From contig NZ_NNRL01000166.1 of NCBI RefSeq assembly GCF_002252505.1, forward strand, positions 1 through 64,000: DNA of 64,000 nucleotides. The letters are read 5' to 3'. The notes beneath the pieces were generated by a model that was not told where the DNA came from, made no database searches, and saw only the letters and a program-made list of their open reading frames with translations. Of this stretch, positions 44,858 through 54,099 are shown one piece after another; the first letter of the stretch is position 1, and every line of letters starts with the position of its first letter. Both the position numbers and the translations under genes were made by a program. The stretch comes from Brucella grignonensis (GTDB lineage: Bacteria > Pseudomonadota > Alphaproteobacteria > Rhizobiales > Rhizobiaceae).

Positions 44858-46168
44858 ATGACTATCAGAAGAAGAACATTTCTTGCGGGAACAGCAAGCC
44901 TTGTTGGCGCTGCGGGTCTTTCTGGCCTCGGCTATTCTCCGGCTTTTGCTGCCGAACCTCAATATAAACCCGAAGAAGGCGCAAGTCTTAGGCTCTTGCG
45001 CTGGACACCTTTTGTGAAGGGCGACGAGGAGAGCTGGCTTGCCAACACAAAGAAATTCAGCGATGCCACCGGTGTTGCAGTCCGCATTGATAAGGAAAGC
45101 TGGGAAGATATTCGCCCCAAAGCTGCCGTCGCAGCCAATGTCGGATCTGGTCCGGACATTGTCATGTGCTGGTTCGATGATGCCCATCAATATCCTGATA
45201 AGCTCGTAGACCTCACGGAACTGGGTACATATCTCGACGGTAAGTACGGCGGCTTCTATGATGGGCTGAAGGGGTATGCGGTACGCGATGACAAGTTCAT
45301 TGCCATGCCATTGACTGCAATCGGCAATGCAATTGTTTATCGTGATAGCCATGTGAAAGCGGCAGGTTTTAGCGAGTTCCCCAAGGACGCTGCAGGCTTT
45401 CTCGAGCTTTGTAAAGCGATGAAAGCCAAAGGGACGCCAGCGGGTTTTCCACATGGTAAAGCCGTTGGCGATGGAAACAACTACGCCCATTGGTTGTTGT
45501 GGAGCCACGGCGCACAAATGGTCAATGAAAAGGGCGAAGTCACTATCAATTCGCCCGAAACACTGGCCGCATTGAACTACGCAAAAGAACTTTATGCCAC
45601 GTTCATTCCAGGAACAGAAAGCTGGCTGGACATCAATAATAATCGCGCGTTTCTCGCGGGGCAGGTTTCACTAACTGCGAACGGGGTTTCGATCTACTAC
45701 GCTGCGAAGAATGACCCGAAGCTTGCTGAAATTGCTGAAGATATGCGCAGCACAAACTTCCCAATCGGACCTGTTGGGAAAAGCGTTGAGTTGCATCAGA
45801 CCAGTTCCTTGCTTTTGTTCAAGCATACGAAATATCCAGAAGCCGCGAAAGCTTACCTCAAGTTCATGATGGAAGCTGACCAGATGAATGCTTGGATCAA
45901 GGGGTCGAGCGCCTATTGCTGCCAACCACTTAAGGCGTTCGCAAACAATCCGGTCTGGACGGAGAATCCCATCCATGCGCCTTATGCCCGAGCATCGGAA
46001 ACCCTGCGGCCGAATGGGTATGCGGGGCCACTGGGATATGCGTCAGCGGCGGTGATGGCTGACTACGTTCTGGTCGATATGTTTGCCTCTGCGGTAACGG
46101 GAGCGGAAACTCCGGAGGAAGCGATGGCAAGCGCTGAAAAGCGAGCGAACAGATATTATCGCGTGTGA
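44858..46168 (+). CDS. ABC transporter substrate-binding protein, CUT1, Tat-exported
   Basis: 436 residues from the ATG at 44858 (GGAGGAGGAG). A twin-arginine signal (IRRRTFLAG) with a hydrophobic core ends at AFA-AEP. The rest is a type 1 extracellular sugar-binding fold (WTPFVKGDEESWLANTKKFSDATGV, GPDIVMCWFDDAHQYPDKL, GKAVGDGNNYAHWLLWSHGA, all read in parts). It delivers the sugar acid to the permeases. Tat export is found in a minority of CUT1 binding proteins. Confidence 0.88.
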   Translation: MTIRRRTFLAGTASLVGAAGLSGLGYSPAFAAEPQYKPEEGASLRLLRWTPFVKGDEESWLANTKKFSDATGVAVRIDKESWEDIRPKAAVAANVGSGPDIVMCWFDDAHQYPDKLVDLTELGTYLDGKYGGFYDGLKGYAVRDDKFIAMPLTAIGNAIVYRDSHVKAAGFSEFPKDAAGFLELCKAMKAKGTPAGFPHGKAVGDGNNYAHWLLWSHGAQMVNEKGEVTINSPETLAALNYAKELYATFIPGTESWLDINNNRAFLAGQVSLTANGVSIYYAAKNDPKLAEIAEDMRSTNFPIGPVGKSVELHQTSSLLLFKHTKYPEAAKAYLKFMMEADQMNAWIKGSSAYCCQPLKAFANNPVWTENPIHAPYARASETLRPNGYAGPLGYASAAVMADYVLVDMFASAVTGAETPEEAMASAEKRANRYYRV

Positions 46169-46181
46169 TCGACATAATCAT

Positions 46182-46207
46182 GAGGCGTAGGTGAAAGCTT
46201 ACGCCTC
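46182..46207 (+). other. Hairpin after the binding-protein gene
   Basis: A perfect 8-bp stem (GAGGCGTA/TACGCCTC) with a 10-base loop, without T-run, between the binding protein and permease genes. Such stems often protect the upstream mRNA and keep binding-protein levels high. Confidence 0.5.
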
Positions 46208-46278
46208 CGCTTCGCATAGAGCATTTCTAATGAACGAGTTTCGACCTGAAATGCGCTGATGTTCTGGAGGTGCAATCC

Positions 46279-47232
46279 ATGACGATGACGAATACAAAAG
46301 GCTCCGGGAGTGACGCGGCGCAGCAAAGTCCAGCCCGACCGCGCCTGAGCAACAATCGCGATATGCTTGGATTTTTGTTCATGCTGCCTGCAGCAGTTTT
46401 TCTGCTTTGCTTCCTCACCTATCCGCTTGGTCTGGGGGTTTGGCTGGGCTTTACCGACACCAAAATAGGACGCGACGGCATTTTTATTGGCCTAGAAAAT
46501 TATGAGTTTCTTTGGGACGACAATGTTTTCTGGCTCTCCGTGTTCAACACGGTTCTCTACACATTCGTCGCATCTGTTCTCAAATTTGGTTTGGGCCTTT
46601 GGCTTGCGCTGTTGTTGAACGAAAATCTGCCGATCAAATCTTTCTTCCGCGCAATCGTATTGTTGCCGTGGGTGGTGCCAACCGTACTTTCAGCACTCGC
46701 ATTCTGGTGGATCTACGATGCCCAGTTTTCCATCATATCCTGGACGCTCATGCAGATCGGCCTGATTGACCAGCCCATCAATTTTCTGGGCGATCCAACA
46801 AATGCACGATTGTCTGTCATTGCTGCCAATGTCTGGCGCGGCATTCCTTTCGTGGCGATATCTCTCCTTGCGGGCCTGCAGACCATTCCAGCATCCTTGC
46901 AGGAAGCAGCATCCCTTGACGGTGCATCCAGCTGGCAGCGTTTTAGGCATGTGACATTACCGATGCTGACACCGATCATCGCTGTGGTGATGACGTTTTC
47001 CGTGCTGTTCACATTCACAGATTTTCAGCTGATCTATGTTTTGACCAAAGGTGGGCCTGTGAATGCGACGCATCTCATGGCCACCCTATCGTTTCAACGT
47101 GCAATTCCGGGCGGCCAGTTAGGCGAGGGTGCTGCGATAGCGGTCGCAATGATCCCGTTCCTGCTCGCCGCAATTATGTTCTCCTTCTTCGGTTTGCAGC
47201 GTCGCAAATGGCAGCAGGGCGGAGGTGATTGA
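46279..47232 (+). CDS. ABC transporter permease, CUT1 (MalF/UgpA-type)
   Basis: 317 residues from the ATG at 46279 (GGAGG site). Six membrane helices are expected. The cytoplasmic EAA loop reads EAASLDGASSWQRFRHVTLPML. It forms the channel with the next gene product, which starts just after its stop. Confidence 0.9.
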   Translation: MTMTNTKGSGSDAAQQSPARPRLSNNRDMLGFLFMLPAAVFLLCFLTYPLGLGVWLGFTDTKIGRDGIFIGLENYEFLWDDNVFWLSVFNTVLYTFVASVLKFGLGLWLALLLNENLPIKSFFRAIVLLPWVVPTVLSALAFWWIYDAQFSIISWTLMQIGLIDQPINFLGDPTNARLSVIAANVWRGIPFVAISLLAGLQTIPASLQEAASLDGASSWQRFRHVTLPMLTPIIAVVMTFSVLFTFTDFQLIYVLTKGGPVNATHLMATLSFQRAIPGGQLGEGAAIAVAMIPFLLAAIMFSFFGLQRRKWQQGGGD

Positions 47233-47234
47233 GA

Positions 47235-48143
47235 ATGGAGAAAATCATGAAAGCCAAGGATCAGGCGATCAATACCATTACCGATGACACCCAGGGCATG
47301 TCTTATCTCAACAGGCTGCCCAGAAGAGTGGTGACAATCTATATACCCATTGCGCTGTTTATTTTCGTGCTGCTCTTTCCATTTTACTGGATGGCAATCA
47401 CTGCAGTTAAGCCAAATTCACAGCTCACAGATTATGACAACTACAGCCCATTCTGGGTGGTCGATGCCACATTCGATCACATCAAGTATCTGTTGTTTGA
47501 GACGTCATATCCGGGATGGTTATGGAACACGATGTTGGTTGCAACATGTGCAACGTTCATATCACTGGTGACATCAGTTCTAAGTGCCTATGCGATTGAG
47601 CGCATCCGCTTTACTGGCTCGCGCTCGGTAGGTTTGCTGATTTTTCTGGCTTATCTCGTTCCGCCATCGATCCTGTTCATTCCGCTGGCATTTATCGTCT
47701 TCAAACTTGGGATCTATGACTCTCGTTTGGCTCTCATTTTTACTTATCCGACCTTTCTTATCCCATTCTGCACCTGGTTGCTGATGGGATATTTCCGCTC
47801 AATTCCATTTGAGCTGGAAGAAAGTGCACTCGTTGATGGTGCAAGTCGCTGGCAAATTTTGTGGAGGATTATTTTGCCTCTTGCGGTGCCCGGACTGATT
47901 TCGGCAGGTATATTCGCCTTCACTCTTTCGTGGAACGAGTTCATCTATGCACTGACATTTATTCAGTCATCAGAAAATAAGACCGTTCCTGTAGGGGTGC
48001 TGACTGAACTTGTGCGCGGCGATATCTTTGAATGGGGAGCACTTATGGCCGGTGCGTTATTTGGGTCGCTGCCGGTTGTCATTCTCTATTCATTCTTTGT
48101 CGACTATTACGTCTCGTCCATGACTGGAGCCGTGAAGGAATAA
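47235..48143 (+). CDS. ABC transporter permease, CUT1 (MalG/UgpE-type)
   Basis: 302 residues from the ATG at 47235, preceded by GGAGGTGAT within the end of the first permease gene. Six helices, with the EAA loop EESALVDGASRWQILWRIILPLAVPG (in parts). Last gene of the tetronate operon, followed by a strong terminator. Confidence 0.9.
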   Translation: MEKIMKAKDQAINTITDDTQGMSYLNRLPRRVVTIYIPIALFIFVLLFPFYWMAITAVKPNSQLTDYDNYSPFWVVDATFDHIKYLLFETSYPGWLWNTMLVATCATFISLVTSVLSAYAIERIRFTGSRSVGLLIFLAYLVPPSILFIPLAFIVFKLGIYDSRLALIFTYPTFLIPFCTWLLMGYFRSIPFELEESALVDGASRWQILWRIILPLAVPGLISAGIFAFTLSWNEFIYALTFIQSSENKTVPVGVLTELVRGDIFEWGALMAGALFGSLPVVILYSFFVDYYVSSMTGAVKE

Positions 48144-48172
48144 CCAACCTTCATATTGTCCATGTCGATACG

Positions 48173-48198
48173 AAAAGAGGCTCTCTCGAGCCTCTTTT
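48173..48198 (+). terminator. Rho-independent terminator of the tetronate operon
   Basis: A perfect 11-bp stem (AAAAGAGGCTC/GAGCCTCTTTT) with a TCTC loop and a terminal T-run. Its last bases overlap the start of the 105-bp repeat. Confidence 0.85.
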
Positions 48199-48301
48199 AG
48201 AGCGCGTTTCGATCTGATTGGATCAGATCGGCGCTCTAAATATTTGCTTTAACGCGCATCTTGTCCGAAAACCGTTTCACACTTTTCGGGATGCGCTCTA
48301 A
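48197..48301 (-). repeat. 105-bp palindromic intergenic repeat (Bru-RS/RIME1-like), copy 2, inverted
   Basis: The reverse complement of this stretch closely matches 30411-30515, from TTAGAGCGCATCCCGAAAAG to CGCGCTCTAA, with a few substitutions in the spacer arms. Both copies are exactly 105 bp by the same boundaries. Confidence 0.85.
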
Positions 48302-48320
48302 TTGCGATCAATAGCTATTG

Positions 48321-49250
48321 TCATAACTGACCGCTCAAAGCTTCCTGAACGGCTATATCAGCCATCGCAATTGCAGCTTCTCTGGTGCGTGCGGCAGCGA
48401 TAAAACGGCCATTGTGGCAGAAGTTTGCACCTTCAATGCCGCATACCGCTTCCAGATCGCCATTGGTCAACCCAGCCCAAGCTGCAGGAAGATCAGCTCT
48501 CAGTTCAAACCCATCATCCGATTTACGGATGCCAGTCAGACACCAATCGTTATTTCTGGGATGAACGACAAACAGCAGATGATCGGCACCAGCTTTGACG
48601 ATTGCAGACCGGAAAGGCATTCCGAGCGGAAGTTCCAGCACCCGATCTTCGCCTGCAGCTTCAATTGCATTTTGCACAATGGTCTCAGCTCGTAATTTCG
48701 CTGCACTTCCTGCGATTTTTGCTTCGACAAAACTGCGGGCGATGATCAAAGCGCGTTGAAACGCCTGATCATCAGCCTCGGGGTTTGTTTCATCAAAGAC
48801 GGGTTTAAGCGTCTCCAACAGTGTGGGCAGGGTCAGCCCCGCAAGTGGTCCGGCAATAGAAGGGCTCAGTTCGCCGTTGTCCACCAGATCAATTGGAAGT
48901 ACGAAATTCTGGTCAAAGGACGCGTGAATAGCTTCTACATCCGTCTCGGGAATGCCGGAGAGCATAAGGTAGTCGTGTCCATAATGCTTCCAGATCAGAC
49001 CAAATGAGCTGTAGGGTTGTCCGTCTTCGCGGCGAGGTGCGCCGCGCTGATGGTGATCGTAAATACGCGCTTCCGGATCATAGAGGCCGCCAACATCGTA
49101 AATGACGCGGTCAGCGTTTGGCGTAATCCAATTCCGGTCTCGGCTGCGAATGAGCTGGGCATTAGGGAACAGTTTGGTGAGTATGACACTCGACATCAAC
49201 TCGTCGGCATGAAAGCCCCCAGAGTGTGTAACGATAAATTCTGGGTTCAT
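48321..49250 (-). CDS. MYG1-family (UPF0160) DHH-type hydrolase
   Basis: 309 residues. It opens EFIVTHSGGFHADELMSSVIL (in parts), with the metal ligands in HSGGFHADE, and has YDVGGLYDP and IYDHHQRGAP, the DHH motif. Eukaryotic MYG1 is a 3'-5' RNA exonuclease. Bacterial members are uncharacterised. The family length is about 300-330. It stands alone, between the repeat and an intergenic gap. Confidence 0.85.
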   Translation of the reverse strand: MNPEFIVTHSGGFHADELMSSVILTKLFPNAQLIRSRDRNWITPNADRVIYDVGGLYDPEARIYDHHQRGAPRREDGQPYSSFGLIWKHYGHDYLMLSGIPETDVEAIHASFDQNFVLPIDLVDNGELSPSIAGPLAGLTLPTLLETLKPVFDETNPEADDQAFQRALIIARSFVEAKIAGSAAKLRAETIVQNAIEAAGEDRVLELPLGMPFRSAIVKAGADHLLFVVHPRNNDWCLTGIRKSDDGFELRADLPAAWAGLTNGDLEAVCGIEGANFCHNGRFIAAARTREAAIAMADIAVQEALSGQL

Positions 49251-49467
49251 ACCGTATGCGCCTTATCAGTATTAAAATGAAACGAGAGAACGAGTGCTGT
49301 TACTCTTTAGAGCGTTTGAACTCAAGCTCTCTCATACATATTCTTCAAAGATGCCAATGACTGGCTGCTACACCTAGCTCGCATGTTGAAAGCGTAATTG
49401 CGAGACAAGAGGCTGTACCAACCGATTGGATGGACATCTGACTTAATTATAATTTCCAGTACCGGTT

Positions 49468-50172
49468 TTAACCCAATAAATACGCTGGTGTCTGGGGGTC
49501 GAAGCCAACAATGTGCTTACCCTCGTCAAAGGCAGTCAGAAGTTGCTTGCGAAGCGACAGCCTTGCATTCATTGCCGCTGCCGGATTGGTTGCAAGCAGA
49601 CGATCGATATCGCCTGGTATCTCCACACGTTGAACATTTGCGGGAAATTCAAGCTTCTGGCCCTGAGATCGCGCTTCAACACGCGGATCGTCAAGTTGCC
49701 AGTCAGCCACGATCCTGTCCGATGGAAGACCGGAGTTGATGCCAACCATAGGGCCGTAATAGTCGATATGATACGTGGACGATGTGGCACCAAGGCCTGC
49801 AATGTTGAGGCCGGCGTTAACCGCACGGATAGGATCATAGGTCCAGCGTACAAGCGTGATGTTTCGGGCAAGGCACCAGTCACGCTGGAACCACTTCATC
49901 CGCGCGCCCAGCTTCAGGCCTCTCGCTTCCGGCAGCACAGCCAGTCGATGGGAATGCTGAACGCCGGGCGTTGCACTTGGGAACCCAAAAATGAAACCTA
50001 TCATCTTTTGACTATCGAACGCTCCGGCGACAAGACCGCCTTCGTGTTGAATGGCAAGCAATAGGTCTGAGGCATCGACAGGATCGTCTTCTCCCCAAAC
50101 CAGCCGCTGCACAGTCTCCGAATCCTTCATCTCATTGAGAGAGGCGAGCTCGCGGATGACTACGTCGCTCAT
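49468..50172 (-). CDS. GNAT-family N-acyltransferase linked to N-acylamino acid racemase
   Basis: 234 residues. The acyl-CoA-binding region GVQHSHRLAVLPEARGLKLGARMKWFQRDWC (in parts) is GNAT-like, and the later WTYDPIRAVNAGLNIAGLGATSSTYHIDYYG is typical of the group found next to OSBS/NSAR enzymes. In Geobacillus and others, this partner succinylates D-amino acids for the racemase. Its ATG overlaps the stop of the racemase gene (ATGA), so the two are coupled. Confidence 0.75.
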   Translation of the reverse strand: MSDVVIRELASLNEMKDSETVQRLVWGEDDPVDASDLLLAIQHEGGLVAGAFDSQKMIGFIFGFPSATPGVQHSHRLAVLPEARGLKLGARMKWFQRDWCLARNITLVRWTYDPIRAVNAGLNIAGLGATSSTYHIDYYGPMVGINSGLPSDRIVADWQLDDPRVEARSQGQKLEFPANVQRVEIPGDIDRLLATNPAAAMNARLSLRKQLLTAFDEGKHIVGFDPQTPAYLLG

Positions 50173-51302
50173 GCAACAAATTCCTCACGATGGTTGGTAA
50201 CCGTATCGAGAAAAGCATGATTGAGGGTCACGCCGATACCCGGACCGCTTTTCGGAACGGCCATACGGCCATGCTCCGCTTCAAGTGGTTCATTGACAAT
50301 ATCACGCGGAAAGTAGCGGCTGGCGGACGAAGTGTCCCCCGGCTTTGTGAAATTCGACAGCGTTGACAGGTGTATGTTGTGCGCCCGCCCGATGCCTGCT
50401 TCGAGCATCCCGCCGCACCATACAGGCACATCGAAAGCAGCACAAACATCGTGAATTGCCCGAGATGCACTATGGCCGCCCACACGGCCTACCTTGATAT
50501 TGATCACCCGGCAAGCTCTTGCAACAAGCGCTTTGCGTGCATCCACCGAAGACCGGATGCTCTCATCCAGGCAGATTGCGGTCAGCAGCTTTTCCTGCAC
50601 ATGGACATGATCGGTGATGTCGTCAAAAGCCAGCGGCTGCTCGATATAATCAAGCGCGAAAGCATCCATTGCTTTGAGAAGTGGAAGATCGGACAGCCGA
50701 TAGTCTGTATTGGCGTCAACCGTCAGCTTGGCTTCCGGGAAACGCTCGCGTACGGCCTGAAGCATAGCGAGATCGTGACCGCGCTTGATCTTGAGCTTAA
50801 CGCGCTTGTAGCCGGCATCAAGCGAGGTCGCGACCCGGTCAATCGTCGTTGGAATATCGGCAATGCCAAGGCTGACACCCACATCGATAGCATCGCGAAC
50901 GCCACCAAGCGCAACGCTCAATGGTAGGTTCAGTGCTTTTGCCCACAGATCCCATACCGCCATCTCAACCATGGCCTTGCTCATTCTGTGTCCGCGCCAT
51001 GGATCGAGAATGGCTGCAAGATCGGCGGGGCCATTAAAGCGTTTGCCAACAATCTGGGGTAACAGCACATCGCGCAGGAAAGAGAGCGAACCGGCGATAG
51101 TTTCCTCCAGATAATCCGGCAACGGATCCATCACGCCTTCGGCATAGCCTTCAAGGCCTTCAGCTTTCAAAGTGAGGATCGGTATGATCTTTTCTGTCAT
51201 TGTTCCAGTGGAAATCACGAAAGGAACAAGTAGAGGTAAACGTATGATCCGTATTTCCGCCGCTTCGATTTTTACTCCGGCAAAAATTGGTGCTGTGTGC
51301 AT
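50169..51302 (-). CDS. Enolase-superfamily N-succinylamino acid racemase / o-succinylbenzoate synthase-like
   Basis: 377 residues from the ATG at 51302 (an ATG at 51314 adds four). The MLE-subgroup catalytic set is complete: KLKIKRG (KxK), VDANTDY, DYIEQPL, CLDESI, and NIKVGRVGG with the second catalytic Lys. No menaquinone genes are nearby, and the partner is a GNAT protein, so racemisation of N-succinylamino acids is the likelier role. Confidence 0.82.
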   Translation of the reverse strand: MHTAPIFAGVKIEAAEIRIIRLPLLVPFVISTGTMTEKIIPILTLKAEGLEGYAEGVMDPLPDYLEETIAGSLSFLRDVLLPQIVGKRFNGPADLAAILDPWRGHRMSKAMVEMAVWDLWAKALNLPLSVALGGVRDAIDVGVSLGIADIPTTIDRVATSLDAGYKRVKLKIKRGHDLAMLQAVRERFPEAKLTVDANTDYRLSDLPLLKAMDAFALDYIEQPLAFDDITDHVHVQEKLLTAICLDESIRSSVDARKALVARACRVINIKVGRVGGHSASRAIHDVCAAFDVPVWCGGMLEAGIGRAHNIHLSTLSNFTKPGDTSSASRYFPRDIVNEPLEAEHGRMAVPKSGPGIGVTLNHAFLDTVTNHREEFVA

Positions 51303-51413
51303 CGAATACCCCATTTACAACTATAGTTGATCGACCTGATCTTAGGGGTGCCACTGACGATCCTCCCCGGCCAGATTAAATTCCCATTCGCTTTCAAAAG
51401 TCCAACAAATTTA

Positions 51414-52928
51414 TCAGAGCTCCGGCTGTTGCTCATCCGGTAATCTGTCCAGTGGGAAAACCGGTCGGCGCAAACGGGAATAGGTTCGTCTCGACAAGTC
51501 CGGTGAACTTAGACCACCTGCATCGGTAATGATGATCTGCGTTGCGATGGGGCCGAACGCACCTTTGAAATGCTGCATCGACTTAACCGCCAAGATAGAT
51601 CTTTCTTTTGGTTCAATGCCAACAGCCCGGAAAATATTCTGATCCAGCATCTGCATGCGTTCCGACACGATCATGATGTCTATCCCATCGACACGCAAGC
51701 ACACGGCTTGTCCAGTCGTACCGGGCAAGCCGGTAAACATCGGGCCTTCAAAGACAAAAGTACCGTCGCTGATCGACATGATACAACCTGTCACGGTCAA
51801 AGGACCGCCGCCGACCGATGGATCGGACTTGCCGCCAATCGTCACCGTAACAGTCTCGCCTATCGCCTTGGCTGCGATTTCCGTCACCGCTTCAGGGTCG
51901 AGAAGCGCGCCTGCTGCGGCATTGGTTACGCCAGCTGCCAGCATCGCAGCAATGAGCGCCGTGCAATCACTATATGCGCCAGAGCCGGGATTATCGGAAA
52001 AATCCGCAACAACAATCGTACCATCGACGTTTTGAGTTTCCTTCAACTGCCTGATGCATTCATCGAGAGGGACTGGCTTTGACCATTGATCCTTATAGGA
52101 CCAGATTTCATCGCACATCTTGCCCGCAACATCGCAGGCGGTTTGCTGGTCGACGCTTTTACGATCGAAGGTTACGATGACACAGGGACCTGCGGCCCAT
52201 ACATCCGCATCGGTAAACCCGGCATTGATCGCAACGTTCAAAATACCCGGCTGCTGCATCTTACGACCGGCACTTTCGAGCAGGCGGCACATCGGACCGT
52301 TATCTGTCGTGCGACCGTCATCGCAACCAAGCAGCATTGGTGGACGTGAGATGGCCAGCGCAGGTTCGATTTCGCCCCTCATCGCCCGATCCAGCAACGA
52401 ACATGCCTCAACGCCAACTTCATTCATGTCAATATGAGGATAGGTACGGAACGAAACAGCGACCTGCGCCAGATCAGCCAGCTCATCAAAAATATTGGCA
52501 TGAAGGTCGAGGGTAATAGCGATCGGAATGTCATATCCAACCACGGCACGGATTTCCCGCAGGAACTGGCTGTCGCCATCCCCATCTGTTTCCGTAACCA
52601 TGGCACCATGCAGGGCGACGAATATGCCGTCAAACGGCCCGGACTCCTTCAGTCGCCGGAGACATTCACCAGTTATTTCCAGGCGCGCAGTTTCAAGGAC
52701 CGGACCATTGGGTTCAGCGTGGGCCGCGGTGATGTAGACAGGCGACCAGCCTTTCTCATCAGCGACTTTTATTGCGCCGCCCACCTCTGAGCCTGTGCCT
52801 CGGAAATTGGCCGGAATCTCATCGCCCTTGAAATAGTGGGAAGCTCTAAAATCGCTGATGCTCGTGCGATTATGAGTGAAAGTATTACTTTCATTGATGA
52901 ATTCGATGATCGCAACGCGATATGACAC
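51414..52928 (-). CDS. M81-family (MlrC-like) metallopeptidase
   Basis: 504 residues from a GTG start with AAAGG before it. The family N-terminus RVAIIEFINESNTF, the zinc-site region VALHGAMVTETDGDGDSQFL and ITLDLHANIFDELAD, and YPHIDMNEVG are present. The C-terminal domain holds VVADFSDNPGSGAYSD. MlrC opens small peptides left from microcystin breakdown. Relatives probably cut other peptides or amides. It lies upstream of and co-oriented with the racemase and GNAT genes and could remove the N-acyl group or free amino acids. Confidence 0.85.
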   Translation of the reverse strand: MSYRVAIIEFINESNTFTHNRTSISDFRASHYFKGDEIPANFRGTGSEVGGAIKVADEKGWSPVYITAAHAEPNGPVLETARLEITGECLRRLKESGPFDGIFVALHGAMVTETDGDGDSQFLREIRAVVGYDIPIAITLDLHANIFDELADLAQVAVSFRTYPHIDMNEVGVEACSLLDRAMRGEIEPALAISRPPMLLGCDDGRTTDNGPMCRLLESAGRKMQQPGILNVAINAGFTDADVWAAGPCVIVTFDRKSVDQQTACDVAGKMCDEIWSYKDQWSKPVPLDECIRQLKETQNVDGTIVVADFSDNPGSGAYSDCTALIAAMLAAGVTNAAAGALLDPEAVTEIAAKAIGETVTVTIGGKSDPSVGGGPLTVTGCIMSISDGTFVFEGPMFTGLPGTTGQAVCLRVDGIDIMIVSERMQMLDQNIFRAVGIEPKERSILAVKSMQHFKGAFGPIATQIIITDAGGLSSPDLSRRTYSRLRRPVFPLDRLPDEQQPEL

Positions 52929-53073
52929 GGTTCAACCTTTCTTTTGTCGGCAAAAACCAGTCTGGATTGGTCATAAATCAATGGGAGGAGTCCGGACGCA
53001 GGTAGCGGCTCAGAATATTAAGAGATGGCAACGTCATTCGTTGCTACACCCGCGAGAATAGCTTTTGCCCATT

Positions 53074-53124
53074 CGCAGCGGACACCTGATCTTATGTGGT
53101 GTTTCAGATCTGGTGCCCGCTGCG
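53074..53124 (-). terminator. Long hairpin after the binding-protein gene
   Basis: A 19-bp stem with two mismatches (CGCAGCGG-CACC-GATCT and its complement) and a 13-base loop starts 5 bases after the stop codon at 53130. There is no clear T-run, so it may act as an mRNA-stabilising stem or weak terminator ahead of the M81 gene. Confidence 0.55.
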
Positions 53125-53129
53125 ATGTG

Positions 53130-53924
53130 TTATTTTGCAAAGATTTCGCTGGCGAATTTCGGCTTTTCCCTGATGTCGAAATCAAAGTACTTGGCACTGA
53201 TCTTGTCGTAGCTGCCGTCTTGAATGATCTCTTCCAGCGCTTTGTTGACGCGCGCGCGCAGTTCTTCATCATCCTTGCGGAAGGCCATTCCGGCCCCCAG
53301 GGTTCCATCTAGAAGGAACTCGTTGCCGACAAATTCGCAGCAGTCCGCTCCCTTCGAAATCCAGTCGCTAAGTGCAAATTTGGATTCAAGCAAAAGATCA
53401 ATGCGGCCATTCTCAATGTCCAGAAAAGCTTCTTCCAGAGTTGGATAGAGCTTCACCTCATTGTCTGGGAAAAAGCGCTGCAAAGCATCGACTGCGATGG
53501 AGCCTGTTTGCGTGCCAATGACTTTGCCCTTGGCACTTTCTGGCGTCACGTCCTTCAGGCCAAGCTCCTTCAAAGCAACGAAGCGCATGGTGTTGTAATA
53601 ATACGGATTGGAAAAGCTGACCTGCTGCATACGCGACTCAGTAATAGCCATCGATGAAGCCATGATGTCGAACTTCTTGGACTGAAGCGCTGGAATGATC
53701 CCGCTCCATTCATTCGCGCTCCACACACAATCAGCTTTCAGCTTTTCACAGATCGCGTTGCCCACATCAATATCAAAACCCTTGAGCTGACCGCTTGGAT
53801 CAAGATAATTGAATGGCGCATAAGCACCCTCGGCACCCATGCGAATTTGCTCGGCATGAGCTGCGAAAACACCAGAAAAGGCAATAAGCGCGGCAATAGT
53901 TCCCATTTTGGCTTGCTTAAGCAT
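53130..53924 (-). CDS. Polar amino-acid ABC transporter substrate-binding protein
   Basis: 264 residues from the ATG at 53924 (AAAGGAGA). The signal peptide ends at AHA-EQI. The SBP_bac_3 fold shows GAEGAYAPFNYLDPSGQLKGFDIDVGNAICEKL (in parts), WDG-like region replaced by NEWSGIIPALQSKKFD, and GTQTGSIAVDAL. Lysine/arginine/ornithine-type ligands are usual. No permease or ATPase lies nearby, so it must use distant partners. It is ahead of the M81, racemase and GNAT genes on the same strand and divergent from a LysR gene. Confidence 0.85.
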   Translation of the reverse strand: MLKQAKMGTIAALIAFSGVFAAHAEQIRMGAEGAYAPFNYLDPSGQLKGFDIDVGNAICEKLKADCVWSANEWSGIIPALQSKKFDIMASSMAITESRMQQVSFSNPYYYNTMRFVALKELGLKDVTPESAKGKVIGTQTGSIAVDALQRFFPDNEVKLYPTLEEAFLDIENGRIDLLLESKFALSDWISKGADCCEFVGNEFLLDGTLGAGMAFRKDDEELRARVNKALEEIIQDGSYDKISAKYFDFDIREKPKFASEIFAK

Positions 53925-54099
53925 GTCTCGTTCTCCTTTTATGTGCCCATTCGCGACTGATCCAGCTACCGATATTCGATAAACAGACGGATGTGTTGTC
54001 GTGCACTTGAGCAGTTTTTGTTCATTGACGATTAGGCTTGTGAAAGAGCTCAATCAATGCAAAATATCTATTTACATCTATTAGAAAAATTCATGGCAC

